Shown: in pieces, positions 44,459-55,800 of the stretch | Numbering within the stretch: the first letter of the stretch is position 1 | Layout: each line of letters starts with the position of its first letter | Assembly (NCBI RefSeq): GCF_002699205.1 | Contig: NZ_PABT01000014.1 | Location: 62,001-126,000 of the forward strand | DNA: 64,000 bases | Reading direction: 5' to 3' | Source: Allomuricauda sp. | GTDB taxonomy: Bacteria; Bacteroidota; Bacteroidia; Flavobacteriales; Flavobacteriaceae | Notes under the pieces: model-generated | Databases searched by the model: none | Seen by the model: the letters and a program-made list of their open reading frames with translations, nothing else | What the model was told of the DNA's origin: nothing | Translations under genes and position numbers: made by a program

Positions 44459-45115
44459 ATGATTGAAGATATCCAAGCTGCCGTTCCTTTGGGATTTTTG
44501 TTGAGCTTTATGATCGGTCCTGTTTTCTTTGTTTTATTGGAAACAAGTGCTACCAAAGGATTTAGGGCAGGGGTAAGTTTGGATGTTGGGGTCATTATTG
44601 CTGATATTGTTTTTTTGGTTATTGCTTATTTCAGTAGTTTTCAATTATTGGAGAATTTGAGCAATGAACCCGGTCTCTTTGTTTTTGGAGGGATGATCCT
44701 CTTGGTGTACGGTATATTCCTTTTTGCCAAAAAGCCCAAAAAGAAATCCAATGTGAAAGTCTCAAAAGGGACATACTTGGGTTTAATGGCAAAAGGATTT
44801 CTTTTGAACTTTATTAATATTGGTGTTCTTGCTTTTTGGTTGGGCCTTATTATAGTGGTAGGTCCTAGTCTGGATAACGATCCCAATAGGATGATGGTTT
44901 TTTTCAGTACAGTGATATTGGTCTATTTTGCGACCGATCTTATAAAAATAATATTGGCCAAACAATTAAAGCGCTATTTGACCCAAGAACGTATTGTTCT
45001 TATCAAAAAAGGATTGGGCATTGTGTTGATTATTTGTGGCATTGTGCTTATTAGCAAAGGATTCTTGCCCAAGGAAAAATTTGATATCAAAGAAGGAATA
45101 GAAAGGATGAGCTAA
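44459..45115 (+). CDS. LysE-family exporter
   Basis: This 218-residue inner-membrane protein has the six-TM LysE/RhtB fold: AAVPLGFLLSFMIGPVFFVLLETS with the family's GPVFF-type motif, GVSLDVGVIIADIVFLVIAYF, FVFGGMILLVYGIFLF, FLLNFINIGVLAFWLGLIIVVG, a fifth TM around VILVYFATDLIKIILA, and GLGIVLIICGIVLISKGFL. The family exports amino acids such as lysine, threonine or leucine; the substrate here is not evident. It is cotranscribed with the GIN-domain gene and ends at a strong terminator. Confidence 0.88.
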   Translation: MIEDIQAAVPLGFLLSFMIGPVFFVLLETSATKGFRAGVSLDVGVIIADIVFLVIAYFSSFQLLENLSNEPGLFVFGGMILLVYGIFLFAKKPKKKSNVKVSKGTYLGLMAKGFLLNFINIGVLAFWLGLIIVVGPSLDNDPNRMMVFFSTVILVYFATDLIKIILAKQLKRYLTQERIVLIKKGLGIVLIICGIVLISKGFLPKEKFDIKEGIERMS

Positions 45116-45118
45116 CAA

Positions 45119-45145
45119 AAAACCCAGTACACTGTACTGGGTTTT
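45119..45145. terminator. Bidirectional terminator between lysE and tRNA-Cys
   Basis: AAAACCCAGTACA (45119-45131) and TGTACTGGGTTTT (45133-45145) are perfect 13-base arms with flanking A and T runs. It can end the plus-strand exporter transcript and the minus-strand tRNA transcript. Confidence 0.85.
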
Positions 45146-45146
45146 G

Positions 45147-45217
45147 AGGCATCGAGCGGATTCGAACCGCTGTACAAGCTTTTGCAGAGCTCTGCCTAGC
45201 CACTCGGCCACGATGCC
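45147..45217 (-). tRNA. tRNA-Cys (GCA)
   Basis: Complete cloverleaf on the minus strand: acceptor GGCATCG/CGATGCC, D-arm GCCGAGTGGCTAGGC, anticodon stem GAGCT/AGCTT with loop CTGCAAA (anticodon GCA, normal U33), T-arm with GGTTCGAATCC, discriminator U. CCA is not encoded. Confidence 0.93.
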
Positions 45218-45299
45218 AATTGGATGGCAAAGCTATAAATATTTTATGAATTTTTAGATTGAAAAATAATCTAAATGTTTTTTATAAAAAATACCTCTG

Positions 45300-45371
45300 A
45301 GGCATCGGGTGGACTCGAACCACCATAAAAATCCTTGCGGGATTTTGTCTATCCAATTCGACCACAATGCC
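45300..45371 (-). tRNA. Second tRNA-Cys-like gene (GCA) with C33
   Basis: Cloverleaf on the minus strand: acceptor GGCATTG/CGATGCC (one G-U pair), D-stem GTCG/AGAC, anticodon stem AAATC/GATTT with loop CCGCAAG (anticodon GCA), T-arm GGTGG-TTCGAGT-CCACC, discriminator U. Position 33 is C rather than the nearly invariant U. It lies 82 bases upstream of the normal tRNA-Cys and could be a functional divergent copy or a decaying one. Confidence 0.75.
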
Positions 45372-45435
45372 ATTTTGACCATTGAACACAAATTTATAAA
45401 AAGAGGAACAGTATCAATGAGTTATATATATCTGT

Positions 45436-45792
45436 TCATCTAGTATTTCTGAGTTTTACCGAAACGCTCTCCACATCACCACCAATGGGTGGGTTTATTT
45501 TGGATACTTCCACTTCGACTTCTGATACTTCCGGTATTTCTGTCAATATACGATCGATAATTCGTTTGGCCACATGTTCCAAAAGATTGGAACGTACTGT
45601 CATTTCTTCCTTTATGATATTGTTGAGATGTACATAATCCACGGTTTCACTAAGCTGATCGGAAATGGCTGGTTTGGAAAGATCGGTGGTTACCTCCAAA
45701 TCTACCCTGTAATCACTGCCAATGAGCATTTCTTCCTTTAAACATCCGTGGTTGGAATGTATTCTAACGTTTTTTAACCTAATCTTTCCCAA
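45436..45792 (-). CDS. folB: Dihydroneopterin aldolase
   Basis: This 118-residue enzyme converts dihydroneopterin to 6-hydroxymethyl-dihydropterin in folate synthesis. It starts MGKIRLKNVRIHSNHGCLKE, the family's conserved N-terminus with the active-site region, then YRVDLEVTTDLS, the Tyr/His region SETVDYVHLNNIIKEEM, NLLEHVAKRIIDRI, and the end VSKINPPIGGDVESVSV, with the substrate-binding K-x-N-P-P. It lies 47 bases after the PorP/SprF gene on the same strand. Confidence 0.94.
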   Translation of the reverse strand: MGKIRLKNVRIHSNHGCLKEEMLIGSDYRVDLEVTTDLSKPAISDQLSETVDYVHLNNIIKEEMTVRSNLLEHVAKRIIDRILTEIPEVSEVEVEVSKINPPIGGDVESVSVKLRNTR

Positions 45793-45839
45793 AGTCTTGA
45801 ATTAAAAGAGAGGGCAAAAATAGGGCAAAAACGGTCAAA

Positions 45840-46799
45840 TCAATACATACATCTACAGTTACTTATTCCCTGGAAGAGATCCATGCCCACGGTAAGTACA
45901 TGGGTACCGCTACTATAACCTAAAATTTCGTTGGTAATTACCTGATAGGAGTATCCAAAATAGAAATTACTTTTTTTGAACCCGGCTATTGGCGCAATGT
46001 AAAGGGGCTCTCCCAATTGATCGTTCAAAAAACGATAGGTCAGCCCAACGTAATAATAGTCTTCAAAATCACGAAAACGGAATTTGGTGTTCAAATCGGT
46101 AACAGAACGGCCATCACTTTCAAACCATTGAAAAAACACGGAAGGCTCTATTTCCAATTTACTGTTTTTACTTTTGGAAAAACTGTACCCAGAATACACA
46201 TAGTAGTTCCTAAGTTTATTGGGCTCAATTTGAATCATGTCCGTGTTGAAATTTGACAAGTCTTTGTTGAGTATATTGCCAGCATTTAGGCTAAAGAAGA
46301 ATTTATCATATCTGTATAGTACACCTATATCAAAGTTATGGTTTGTAGTGGCCTTGTCATCGGTTGGTAATTGACCATTATTTTCTTCAAATTCCTCTAC
46401 ATCTATCCTAAATTGGTTAAAGTTGTAGGATATACCAAAGGATAGAAAGATATCATCATACCTGTCCAAAGTTAGGTGGTGGGCAAAAGAAACCCTTGCT
46501 CCTCTTTGTCGGGTATAACCATTGCTATCATTATAAAGCAACATACCTATTCCCGATCTATTCCCAATTCTGGCATCTGCGGCCAATGTTTGGGTATCTG
46601 GGGCATCTTCAATCCCAACCCATTGCGTGAGGCCGTTTAAACGGACTTTTATATGGTCTCCGATACCAGCATAGGTTGGAGACATTAAAAATGGATTGTC
46701 CGCGATGTATTGGGATAATTGGGGTACGGTCAACTCTTGTCCCCTGGCACAGATTGCCAAGGATGCTAATAGGATAGTTGAATATACTTTTTTTAACAT
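45840..46799 (-). CDS. PorP/SprF-family type IX secretion membrane protein
   Basis: This 319-residue outer-membrane barrel has a signal peptide (MLKKVYSTILLASLAICARG) and the family signature QYIADNPFLMSPTYAGIGD, followed by RGARVSFAHHLTLD, NFDIGVLYRYDKFFFSLNAG and a C-terminal strand KSNFYFGYSYQVI. PorP/SprF proteins work with specific T9SS substrates; SprF is needed for surface display of SprB in Flavobacterium. It starts 22 bases after the giant adhesin stop, so it is the natural partner of that protein. The ending SNCRCMY is cysteine-bearing, which is unusual for the C-terminus. Confidence 0.88.
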   Translation of the reverse strand: MLKKVYSTILLASLAICARGQELTVPQLSQYIADNPFLMSPTYAGIGDHIKVRLNGLTQWVGIEDAPDTQTLAADARIGNRSGIGMLLYNDSNGYTRQRGARVSFAHHLTLDRYDDIFLSFGISYNFNQFRIDVEEFEENNGQLPTDDKATTNHNFDIGVLYRYDKFFFSLNAGNILNKDLSNFNTDMIQIEPNKLRNYYVYSGYSFSKSKNSKLEIEPSVFFQWFESDGRSVTDLNTKFRFRDFEDYYYVGLTYRFLNDQLGEPLYIAPIAGFKKSNFYFGYSYQVITNEILGYSSGTHVLTVGMDLFQGISNCRCMY

Positions 46800-46820
46800 G
46801 GGGTTAAAGTAGGTTAAGTG

Positions 46821-49800
46821 TTATTGTCTATATAGTGTAAAGTGTCCCACAAACTCTCTGTCGTCTTGTTCTCCTTGAAGTTGAACAACGTACCAGTAGT
46901 CACCAGTTGGCAATGGTTTTCCATCATAATTTCCATCCCAACCTTTGACGTTTCGGGTCATCTCTTCCACTACTCTACCATAACGATCATAAATCTTAAT
47001 TAGTACGTCCGGGAAGCCCTCAATGTTGTCAGGAAGCCATATATCGTTGAGACCGTCGCCATCTGGGGTGAAAAACTTCGGAAATTCAACATCTATAAAT
47101 TCCATGAAAATCTCTGCAGTGGCCTCACAACCGTTTTCATCAACCACGGTTACGGTATAAGTATCGGTCCTGTTGATGTAGAAAGTGTTGTCAGATCCAT
47201 TATCAATATCGTTGAAGTAGAACGTATAGTCTTCCACACCACCTTCAGCTATTGCTGTTATTTGGTTGATATTGTTATTTTCCAACATTAATGTAAGCGG
47301 TTCGTACCCTTCAATGGTAAAGTCATAGGTTGTCATACATCCATTTGCATGGGCAATGGTCAAGAAATGATTTCCCGGGGCTATATTGGTAAAGTCGGCC
47401 GTTAGTTGCATGTCTGCCGGATCGGTAGAATCCAAAGCATACATAAGATCGGGCACTATGGATTCGTCCTCCATAACAATGTTCAAATAGTTGTCCGGGA
47501 TGTTTCCGGTACACTCATATATTGGTGTTACAGTGGCAGCAAGGTTAACACCGGGCTCTATTTCCACAATCACATTGGTATCACAACCTTGGGCATCCCT
47601 TACAAATACCACGTGGGTTCCTGAGGTCAGATTTTGGAACAAGAACTGATCTTGAACAAAATCGTCATCCGCATTCGAGTTGAGGCTTGTTGAATAAGGA
47701 GCAGTACCTCCAGAGATTTGAACTTCGAACGAACCATCCCCACTTTCAAAACAGACCTCGTCCATAATATTGATGGCTTCGGCCACAACAGGTTCTGGTT
47801 GTGTAAGTTCAAATTGGAAGGTGATAAAACATCCATTCACATCTTGGGCTATTACGTCATAAATGCCTGGAGCCAAATCTGTAAAGGTGTTTTCGGTATC
47901 AAACTGATCTAGATTTGGTGAAATGGCATAAAGAATCTCGCCGGTTCCTCCAGAAACTTCAACAGTAATGGTTCCGTCTTCCATACCAGAACAAGTTATA
48001 TTGGTAAACTCTTCCCGATCGACCACCAAAGGATCTGGATCAACAATGGTAATTACAGGTGAAACCTCAACACAATCGACGCTGGTCACTCTTACATAGT
48101 AATCTCCTGCCATTAGTCCGCTAAAGGTTCCACTGGTTTGTGGTCCATCAACAAGGTTGGTCAAGGCTGCATCACTGTACAATTCGTAACTATAGCTGCC
48201 CAGACCACCAGTGGCGCTTGCAATAATGGTCGCTGAAGCTTCTCCCATACAATTGATGATGGCTGCTGAATCGTCTATTTCCAGCATGAGTTCAGGAACA
48301 TCATCTACAGTTACTTGGTTGGATATCATAGCATCACAACCGTTGGCATCGCGAACGTAATATTGGTAAGTACCTGGTCCTACATCAAACGTATGGGTAT
48401 CTCCACCACTCATTGCGGTAAAGCTGATTCCATCCGTACTATAGAAATAGGGGGCTGTTCCTCCAGCAGCACTCAACATGATTTGTGCATCACTTGTACA
48501 GGTCATTCCACTTAATTGGATCAAAGATGCCATAACCTCTGTTGGTTCGGTAATGGTCACTTGAGGGGTTTCCATACCACAGCTCCATCCATCGGATACG
48601 GTTATACTGTAAATCCCAGCACCCAATCCAGTGAAGGTGTCACTGCTTTGCGCTCCCGTTGTGGATACTATGGTAGTACCGGTTTCGTCATAAATGTTCA
48701 ACTGGTACATATAGGAACCTTCTCCTCCCAATACATTATCTGCCCATACGGATGCACTGTTGTCCCCATAGCACAAAAGGTCTATTGGAGCGGCATCGAT
48801 ATCTGCTGTAATTGGATCAGGCTGTGTTAGGGTCAATGTCCTGTCTTCAACACAACCACCACTATCTGTAACGCTCACCGTATAGTCTCCCGCGGATAAT
48901 CCAGTGAACAAATAACTGGCTACATCGTTCATGGTATAAACTTGAGCTGTTGTGGTATTGGTCAACACAATGTCATAAGGAGCATAACCTCCTGTTGGAG
49001 CTATTAATATCTCACCTTGATCATTGGTACAGGTAACATTCGCCATTTCTTGTGGCGTGTAATCCAAGGCTGAACTTGGGGAAACTATGGTTATGGTATT
49101 GGAATCTTCGATACACTCTGGATAACCCGTTTCTGAAACGCGCACGAAATAATTTCCACCTATCAACAACGGGTCTGTAATCGACATTGGGTTGGTCGAT
49201 GTGTTTCCACTTCCCGTTATCCCGGTAGTTGTACCATCAGCATTGAACACCTCATAATTGTATGTTCCGATATACCCGGTAACATCAATTTCCAAGGTTC
49301 CCGCGTCACCAAAACAGATGGCGGGCATTGTAGCTGTGGCCGTTACGTCAATTGTATCGTATGGATCAATGGTATACGTGGTTTCTACATAACAACCTGT
49401 TGTATCGTTGGTAGCCCTGAATGAGTAGCTACCTGGTTCGGTCAACTCAAAAGTAGCCGTTGTACCGGTTGAAGCCATTATTGCTCCATAAGGGTTTCCA
49501 ACGGGCAACAATTCAAACGTATAGGTGTCACCACCAATGCTTTCCGTTACCGTTAAGGTCACCGTTTCTGGGTTGATACAGGAGATAGCAACATCTTGAT
49601 TGGCAGCCAATGTAAAAGTGTTCAAAGGTTGCACATCAATACTATCTGGATATTCACATCCATTGGCATCCCTTACGATATAGTTGATAGTTTGAACTGT
49701 TCCGTCGTCCACTACATCAAAAGTGGCATCCGAAGTAAAGCTGTTTCCTTCAAAACTATAAAGGTAAGGTGCTGTTCCACCGGTTGCAGTAACTGTTACC

Positions 49801-52800
49801 GTTGCTTCGTTAACCGAGTTGCTTGGACTACAGGCAAAATCTATTGCTGTGGCAGAGGCCCCCAATACTGTTGGTTCTCCAACGGTAACATCAAACGAAT
49901 CTTCACAAGCCCTTGATGAAATTACCCTTGCTTGGTAATCACCAGCAGGCAGATTGTCAAATACAGGACTTGATTGTGCAAATCGGTATGGATGCGCCAA
50001 ATCCGACATTTCATAAAGTTCATAGGTATAGACAGGATCAACCACGGTTGCAGGATCCAATACCACGGTCAAGCTTCCATCTGAACCTCCGAAACAGTTG
50101 ACATCATCTATAAGCACATCATCAATCACTGGATCTACTTTGTCATCCAACTCTTGGGTAACCACATAGGTACAAGGTTCGGAAGTATCCAAGTCTGTTA
50201 TGGTAAATGTATATGTCCCTGGTTCTGTCAAGTTTGTGAAAATACCGTCATTGTTGGTAATCACTGTTGCTGAGACAGGCGTAACGGTGCTGTATTCCAA
50301 ATTTGCGGAACCACCAGATACGTTAACGGTGATTTGGCCCCCTGGATCGCTAATATCACAATCAATAGGTTTAACCACAGTTGTATTGGTCGTCATGGCA
50401 TCTGTGAGTACTACTGGACCAACAGTTGTGGTACAAGACCACTGATCGGCAATCAGTACTTCGTAGGAACCAGCTCCAAGACCGGAGAAAATATCACTGG
50501 TCTGTGGGGAGCCTACGTTAGAACCATCTTTGATCAATTGATAGGTATAGTTGCTTCCTTGTCCACCCGTTGTCCCCACTACTTGGATTTCACCTTGTAG
50601 GTCGGTACAATTGGCTTGATTGATCTGTAATGTTGCCGTGATTGGAACAGGATCAGTTAGGGTTATGGTATCCACCAATTCCTCACAACCGCTTGAATCG
50701 ATTACCCAAGCCTCGTAAGTACCGGCACCAAGTCCTGTAAAGTTTGGATCGGGGTCATAGTCACCGGAGGCTGTTGGCGAAGAAGTTCCTACATAGTAGG
50801 AATATCCACCCCATCCACCGGCAACGTTGGTAATTTGAATGGTCCCATCGTTACCCAAACAGGTAATATCGGTTACTACTGTAGCCCCAGTAATGGCAGC
50901 AGCAGGACCTGCAATGGTAAAGGATTCGCTGTACTCACAAGCCGCCCCTGGAGGGTTCGTATCGGTAACTTCTATATAATAAGTACCGGCAGCAAGTCCT
51001 GTGATGGTAAAGCTTCCGTCGGCATCAGAACCTGTGGTTATGTTATCATCACCTAAATTGGTAGGTGTATTGTTTACATCGTAATACAGCGTATAACTTG
51101 TAGCACTTGCATAGGTTGTGCTGGAAGCGTCAACAAGGTTTAATTCTACAGCACCATTGGTGTCTCCATAGCAGGTGATGTCCGTGGTGTTCACCACAAT
51201 TAAATCCAATACTTCTGGATCGGTCACTTCGTGAGAAACGGTTGTGACACATCCTGTTACCGTGTTTCTTACTTCAAAGTTGTGGATACCAACACTCAAT
51301 CCTGTAAAACTTCCAGAGGCTTGGAACGTACCAGATGGCAATTCCCTAAATTCATAATTGGCCGGATGCGTATTTGAATCGGTAATGGATCCCACTGCGG
51401 TAATGGTAATATCCTCGCCAGCAATACAAGTAGCAACTGCATCTACGTTAATTGTTGCGGAATCTAAACTATCAAACGGAGCGATGGTAGCTGTTGTTGT
51501 GCCTATACAACCATTACTATCATACACATTAATGGTGTAGTTTCCACCGTTGATATCGGTTTCGGTATACACTGGATTGTTTCCGGATTGAACCACTACA
51601 GATCCTGCATCGTTGATAAATTCATAGATGACATAGTTTCCACTACCTCCGGTAATAGAGGCCGCATCTACGGTAATAGTAGCGTTGTTCATGTTGTTTC
51701 CAGTAGTACAACCAAATTCTACTACCGTGGGATCGGGAACGGATATATCCGCAGGTTCGGAAATTACGATGCCCAGAATGTCGAAAGGACAATTATTTGA
51801 TCCCACAGCATGGACATCGTAGGTTCCAGCCGGTAGATTTTCAAAGGTGTTTCCGTTCAATACTGCACCCACTGGCATTGGCGATAAAGTATAGGTCAGG
51901 GGTAGGGTGCCATTATCGACCGCTGTTAACGTTATGCTTCCATCGGCACCTCCATGACAGGTTACATCTACATGTGTTTCTGTAAATTCCGGCAATAGTT
52001 TATCAGGAACTTCGATGGTTATGGTTTGTGGACAGTTTGGTGGCGCTGTTCCCATATCAAATACGATTACATCATAATCACCTGCAACAGCTGCGCCGTT
52101 CCATGTAAAAGGATTAGAAGGAACAACCCCCCTAACTTGATCGTTACTACCCGGACCGTCTATTAAATATTCATAGTTTCCAGAACCAGAAAGTATTTCT
52201 ATTTCAAGCACTGCATTTCCAGCAGACCCCAGCTCACAATCCATGGCCACGGTTTGTGTTACAGTGAACTCAAGAGGTGGGTGAATATTGATGGTTTCGG
52301 TATCGATACAGCCATTTAAGTCCCTAACGGAGATGGTTTGACCCACACCTGAACTTAGATTCGATATTACGTACTGATTGCTTCCATCAAACGTAAAGTT
52401 TTGGTAGGCACTACCATTTACACTTAGTTGGAACGGTGCCATGGCCAACGCTGGGTTGTCCAAGGTAACCAAGACTTCAAATAAACCTTCATCCACACAT
52501 TCATCAATAATGGACACGGAAATTTCTGGACTTGGGTCTTCATCTACGGTAATGGGTTTTTGGAAGATACATCCGTAGGCATCCATTACGTAAACCATGT
52601 AGTCTCCGGCCTCAACATTAGCGGTGGTATTACTTGTCCATCCAGCTGTTGCTGCGGTAGGCGCAGGATCTGTATCCAATAAGTATTGGTACACATATGG
52701 AGCAGTACCATATCTTCCAGTAGCTGTTATTATTCCTGCATTGGGGTTACAGTTATCGTTTTGTGGACTGGCCACATCTAAATCCAATGCATTGGCAGAT

Positions 52801-55800
52801 TCCCGGATGGTAAATTCAGCACCATTTACGGAACACCCGTTGTTGGCACCACCTATTTCGGTGAGCAATAGGTAGTACTCACCAGGAGGAAGTGTGGCAA
52901 AATTGTTCACGGTTACCGTGGTTGGTGCGTTTACCGTTGCAACACCGCTGTAACCTGTGGATATGTTGGATTGTCTGTTGAAGATTTCGTAGGCAACCTC
53001 AGTTGCACCCACATCGAAACCTGTGAAGGTAAATGAAATATTTCCATCTGCTGAACCTTTACAGCTCACGTTGTTCACAGCATCCAAAGTAGCTGTCATT
53101 GCGGAAGGCGTATTGATGGGTGCAGCTGCTTCTTCAAAATAATAACAGAGGGTTGTAAGATCATGAACCACAAAAGTATAGGTGATACCAGGAGTAAGCC
53201 CGGTAAAAGTTGCCGTATCTCCTCCCACAGTATCGGGACCTATGTAATCGTTCACTGGGTCATCTACATAAGGTGCCCCATATTGTTCTAGTATAGCAAA
53301 CTCATAATTTCCACTTCCTACGGCTGCATCTACGGAAACAATTGCGGTACCTCCAGAAATGCAATCTGCAGTAGCGGTGCTCACATCAATGTCAAGATCA
53401 TCTGGAGGGGACGCTATAATTTCTGTGGTATAGGAAGCACATCCATTTGCATCCACGATATCTATTTGATAGATACCGAAGTCCAATACTGTAAATGTAT
53501 GGTCTCTAGCACCGGGAGTGGTAGTATAGGTTTGTGGGGCTATACCGTTGTTTGCTGTCAGGATATAAGTATACTCGGCCGTACCACCGGAAACACTGGA
53601 AACAGTGATTGAACCAGGGTTAGTGATACCAGAACTTATATCACAGGTAATCGGCACGTCCGATGTGGTATAACTGATCGGATTTGGTTCAGAAATTACC
53701 ACAGGGAATGGATCGGACACACAGCCCTTATCATCAGTTACGGTAACTTCGTACGAACCAGCTGGCAAACCAGTGGTTTGTGTTCCATAGTCAGTAGAGG
53801 TAATTGTTTCAAAAACATTGATAGTGTAAGGAGGAACACCTACCGAGGTATCGATTACAATATCCAATGCACCCGTACTTTCCCCGTTACACAAAATATC
53901 CGTTGGAATAACATTGCTTATTACGGGCTGCACTGCGGGTGTAATCAAAATGCTATTTGTCACAACAGAGCAGACAGTGGGTACCGTGGTATCTGTTACG
54001 CGGAAAATGTAGGTCCCATCGGTATCGGTATTAAAAACATTTCCTGTAAAATTAGTGGAGTAGTAGTTGGTTCCACCATCGTTGGACCATTCGTAGGAAT
54101 ACGAACCTGAACCCCCGTTTGCAGTTATGGTTATGGTAGCATCTGCCAAACAGGTCAAGTCATTGTCCAAGAATGCAGAAGCGGTAAGCGCTGGATTTAT
54201 GGTAACCGTCTCTTGAACCCCAGCACACCCATAACCATCACGAACGTCTATGGTATAGGTTCCTGCCGTTAAGTTTTCAAATGTATGTGTTGTGCCTGTG
54301 GAGGGTGTTGGGGTTATCCAGGCACCACCGTTCAAGCTAAATTGATAATCTCCATTTCCATTGGTAACATTTACTGTAATGGTACCATCATTGTTGCCAG
54401 AATAACATGCTGTAGGTGTTGCTGTAAACACAATGGCCTCTGCAGGGTCAATGGTAATGGTTGTGGTGTCCTCACATAAATTAATATCCCTTGCGCGGAC
54501 CACATAATCCCCTGTGGCAAGTCCAGTAAACACATTTGATGATTGGAAAGCGGTAATTACATTACCTAAATCATCCTCTAATTGATATTGGTATGCGGGT
54601 GTTCCATCGGTGGCTGTGGCCGTGATGGTTGCACCACCATTGGTACATGTAAGTTCGTTGGTAATGGAAGCTGTAACGTCCAAGAGGTCGGGCTGTGTCA
54701 AGGATTGGTTCAACACAACGGAACAAGCAGGGTCTCGTAGATCCACAATATTGATGGTATGTGCGCCTGCTGGAAGTCCCGAAACAGTAATAGGACTGGC
54801 AAATTGGGCGGCAGATATAGCTCCGCTATCAACTTGGTATGTAAAGCCTATAGCTGGATCAAAGTTTTCAGCCTCAAAGGTAATGGTCCCATCGTCAGCA
54901 CCGTTACAAGTTATATCAGTGTAGGCTGTAATTGCCCCATCAAAGGCGTGACCGTCCTCAACCGTAACATTAAGGGTTAAGGAATCGCCACAAACCTCTG
55001 GTATTTGGTAGGCTTCGATGTCGTCGATTGCAATATCGTTTCCGTTAATTACAGCAGAGTTTGTTCTAATAACAATATCCAAGTTTGAATTTGCCCCTGG
55101 GTTTAGATCAACGGAATAATTATGCCAATCGTTGGCACCTGTGTTCTTTGGGATACTTCCAGTGGTTGTACTGGCGATAATGGATCCACCTCCATCTACT
55201 AATTGAATTTCAATGGAAGGGTCACCACCCGAAGTACCAGTTCTTAATAGGTTAAATGCATAAAGGGAAACTGTAATATCTCGGTTGGGAACTACTTCCA
55301 CTCCGGTTTTTTGATATACAATTCCACCAACACCGGCGACACCGCCCACGTTGATTGCCAAGAACCTTCCATTGGCTACTCCTGTATGGTCGTTGGGGTT
55401 TTGCCAAGTACCATATGGATTGTCAATGGATTGGGTTACAGAATATTCCCCATCTTGTATATGTGTGTCAATGGCCCACCCACAAGAGTTTACAGCACCA
55501 CTTTGTGGCTCGTAACAATAGGCAGGGTCAATTTCGGAAATACTGGTATTTGGTCCAACCCCAAAGTTTTCAGAAAGGAGTATACTTGGAGAAGGGGTTA
55601 AGTTGCTTGTATAGTTCACCGTGATCGTGTGATCGCCAACGGTAACATCTGTAAATGTGTTTGAAGTGTTCGGTGTGTTTGGATTACCATCAATTTCATA
55701 AGTGTAATCAAAATCCGTACTGCTTGGCGTAACGGTAATGGTTCCTTCACCATCACACTCGTAATCAACGGTTGCCGTTGCGGTAGGAGGTGTAGGCTCT

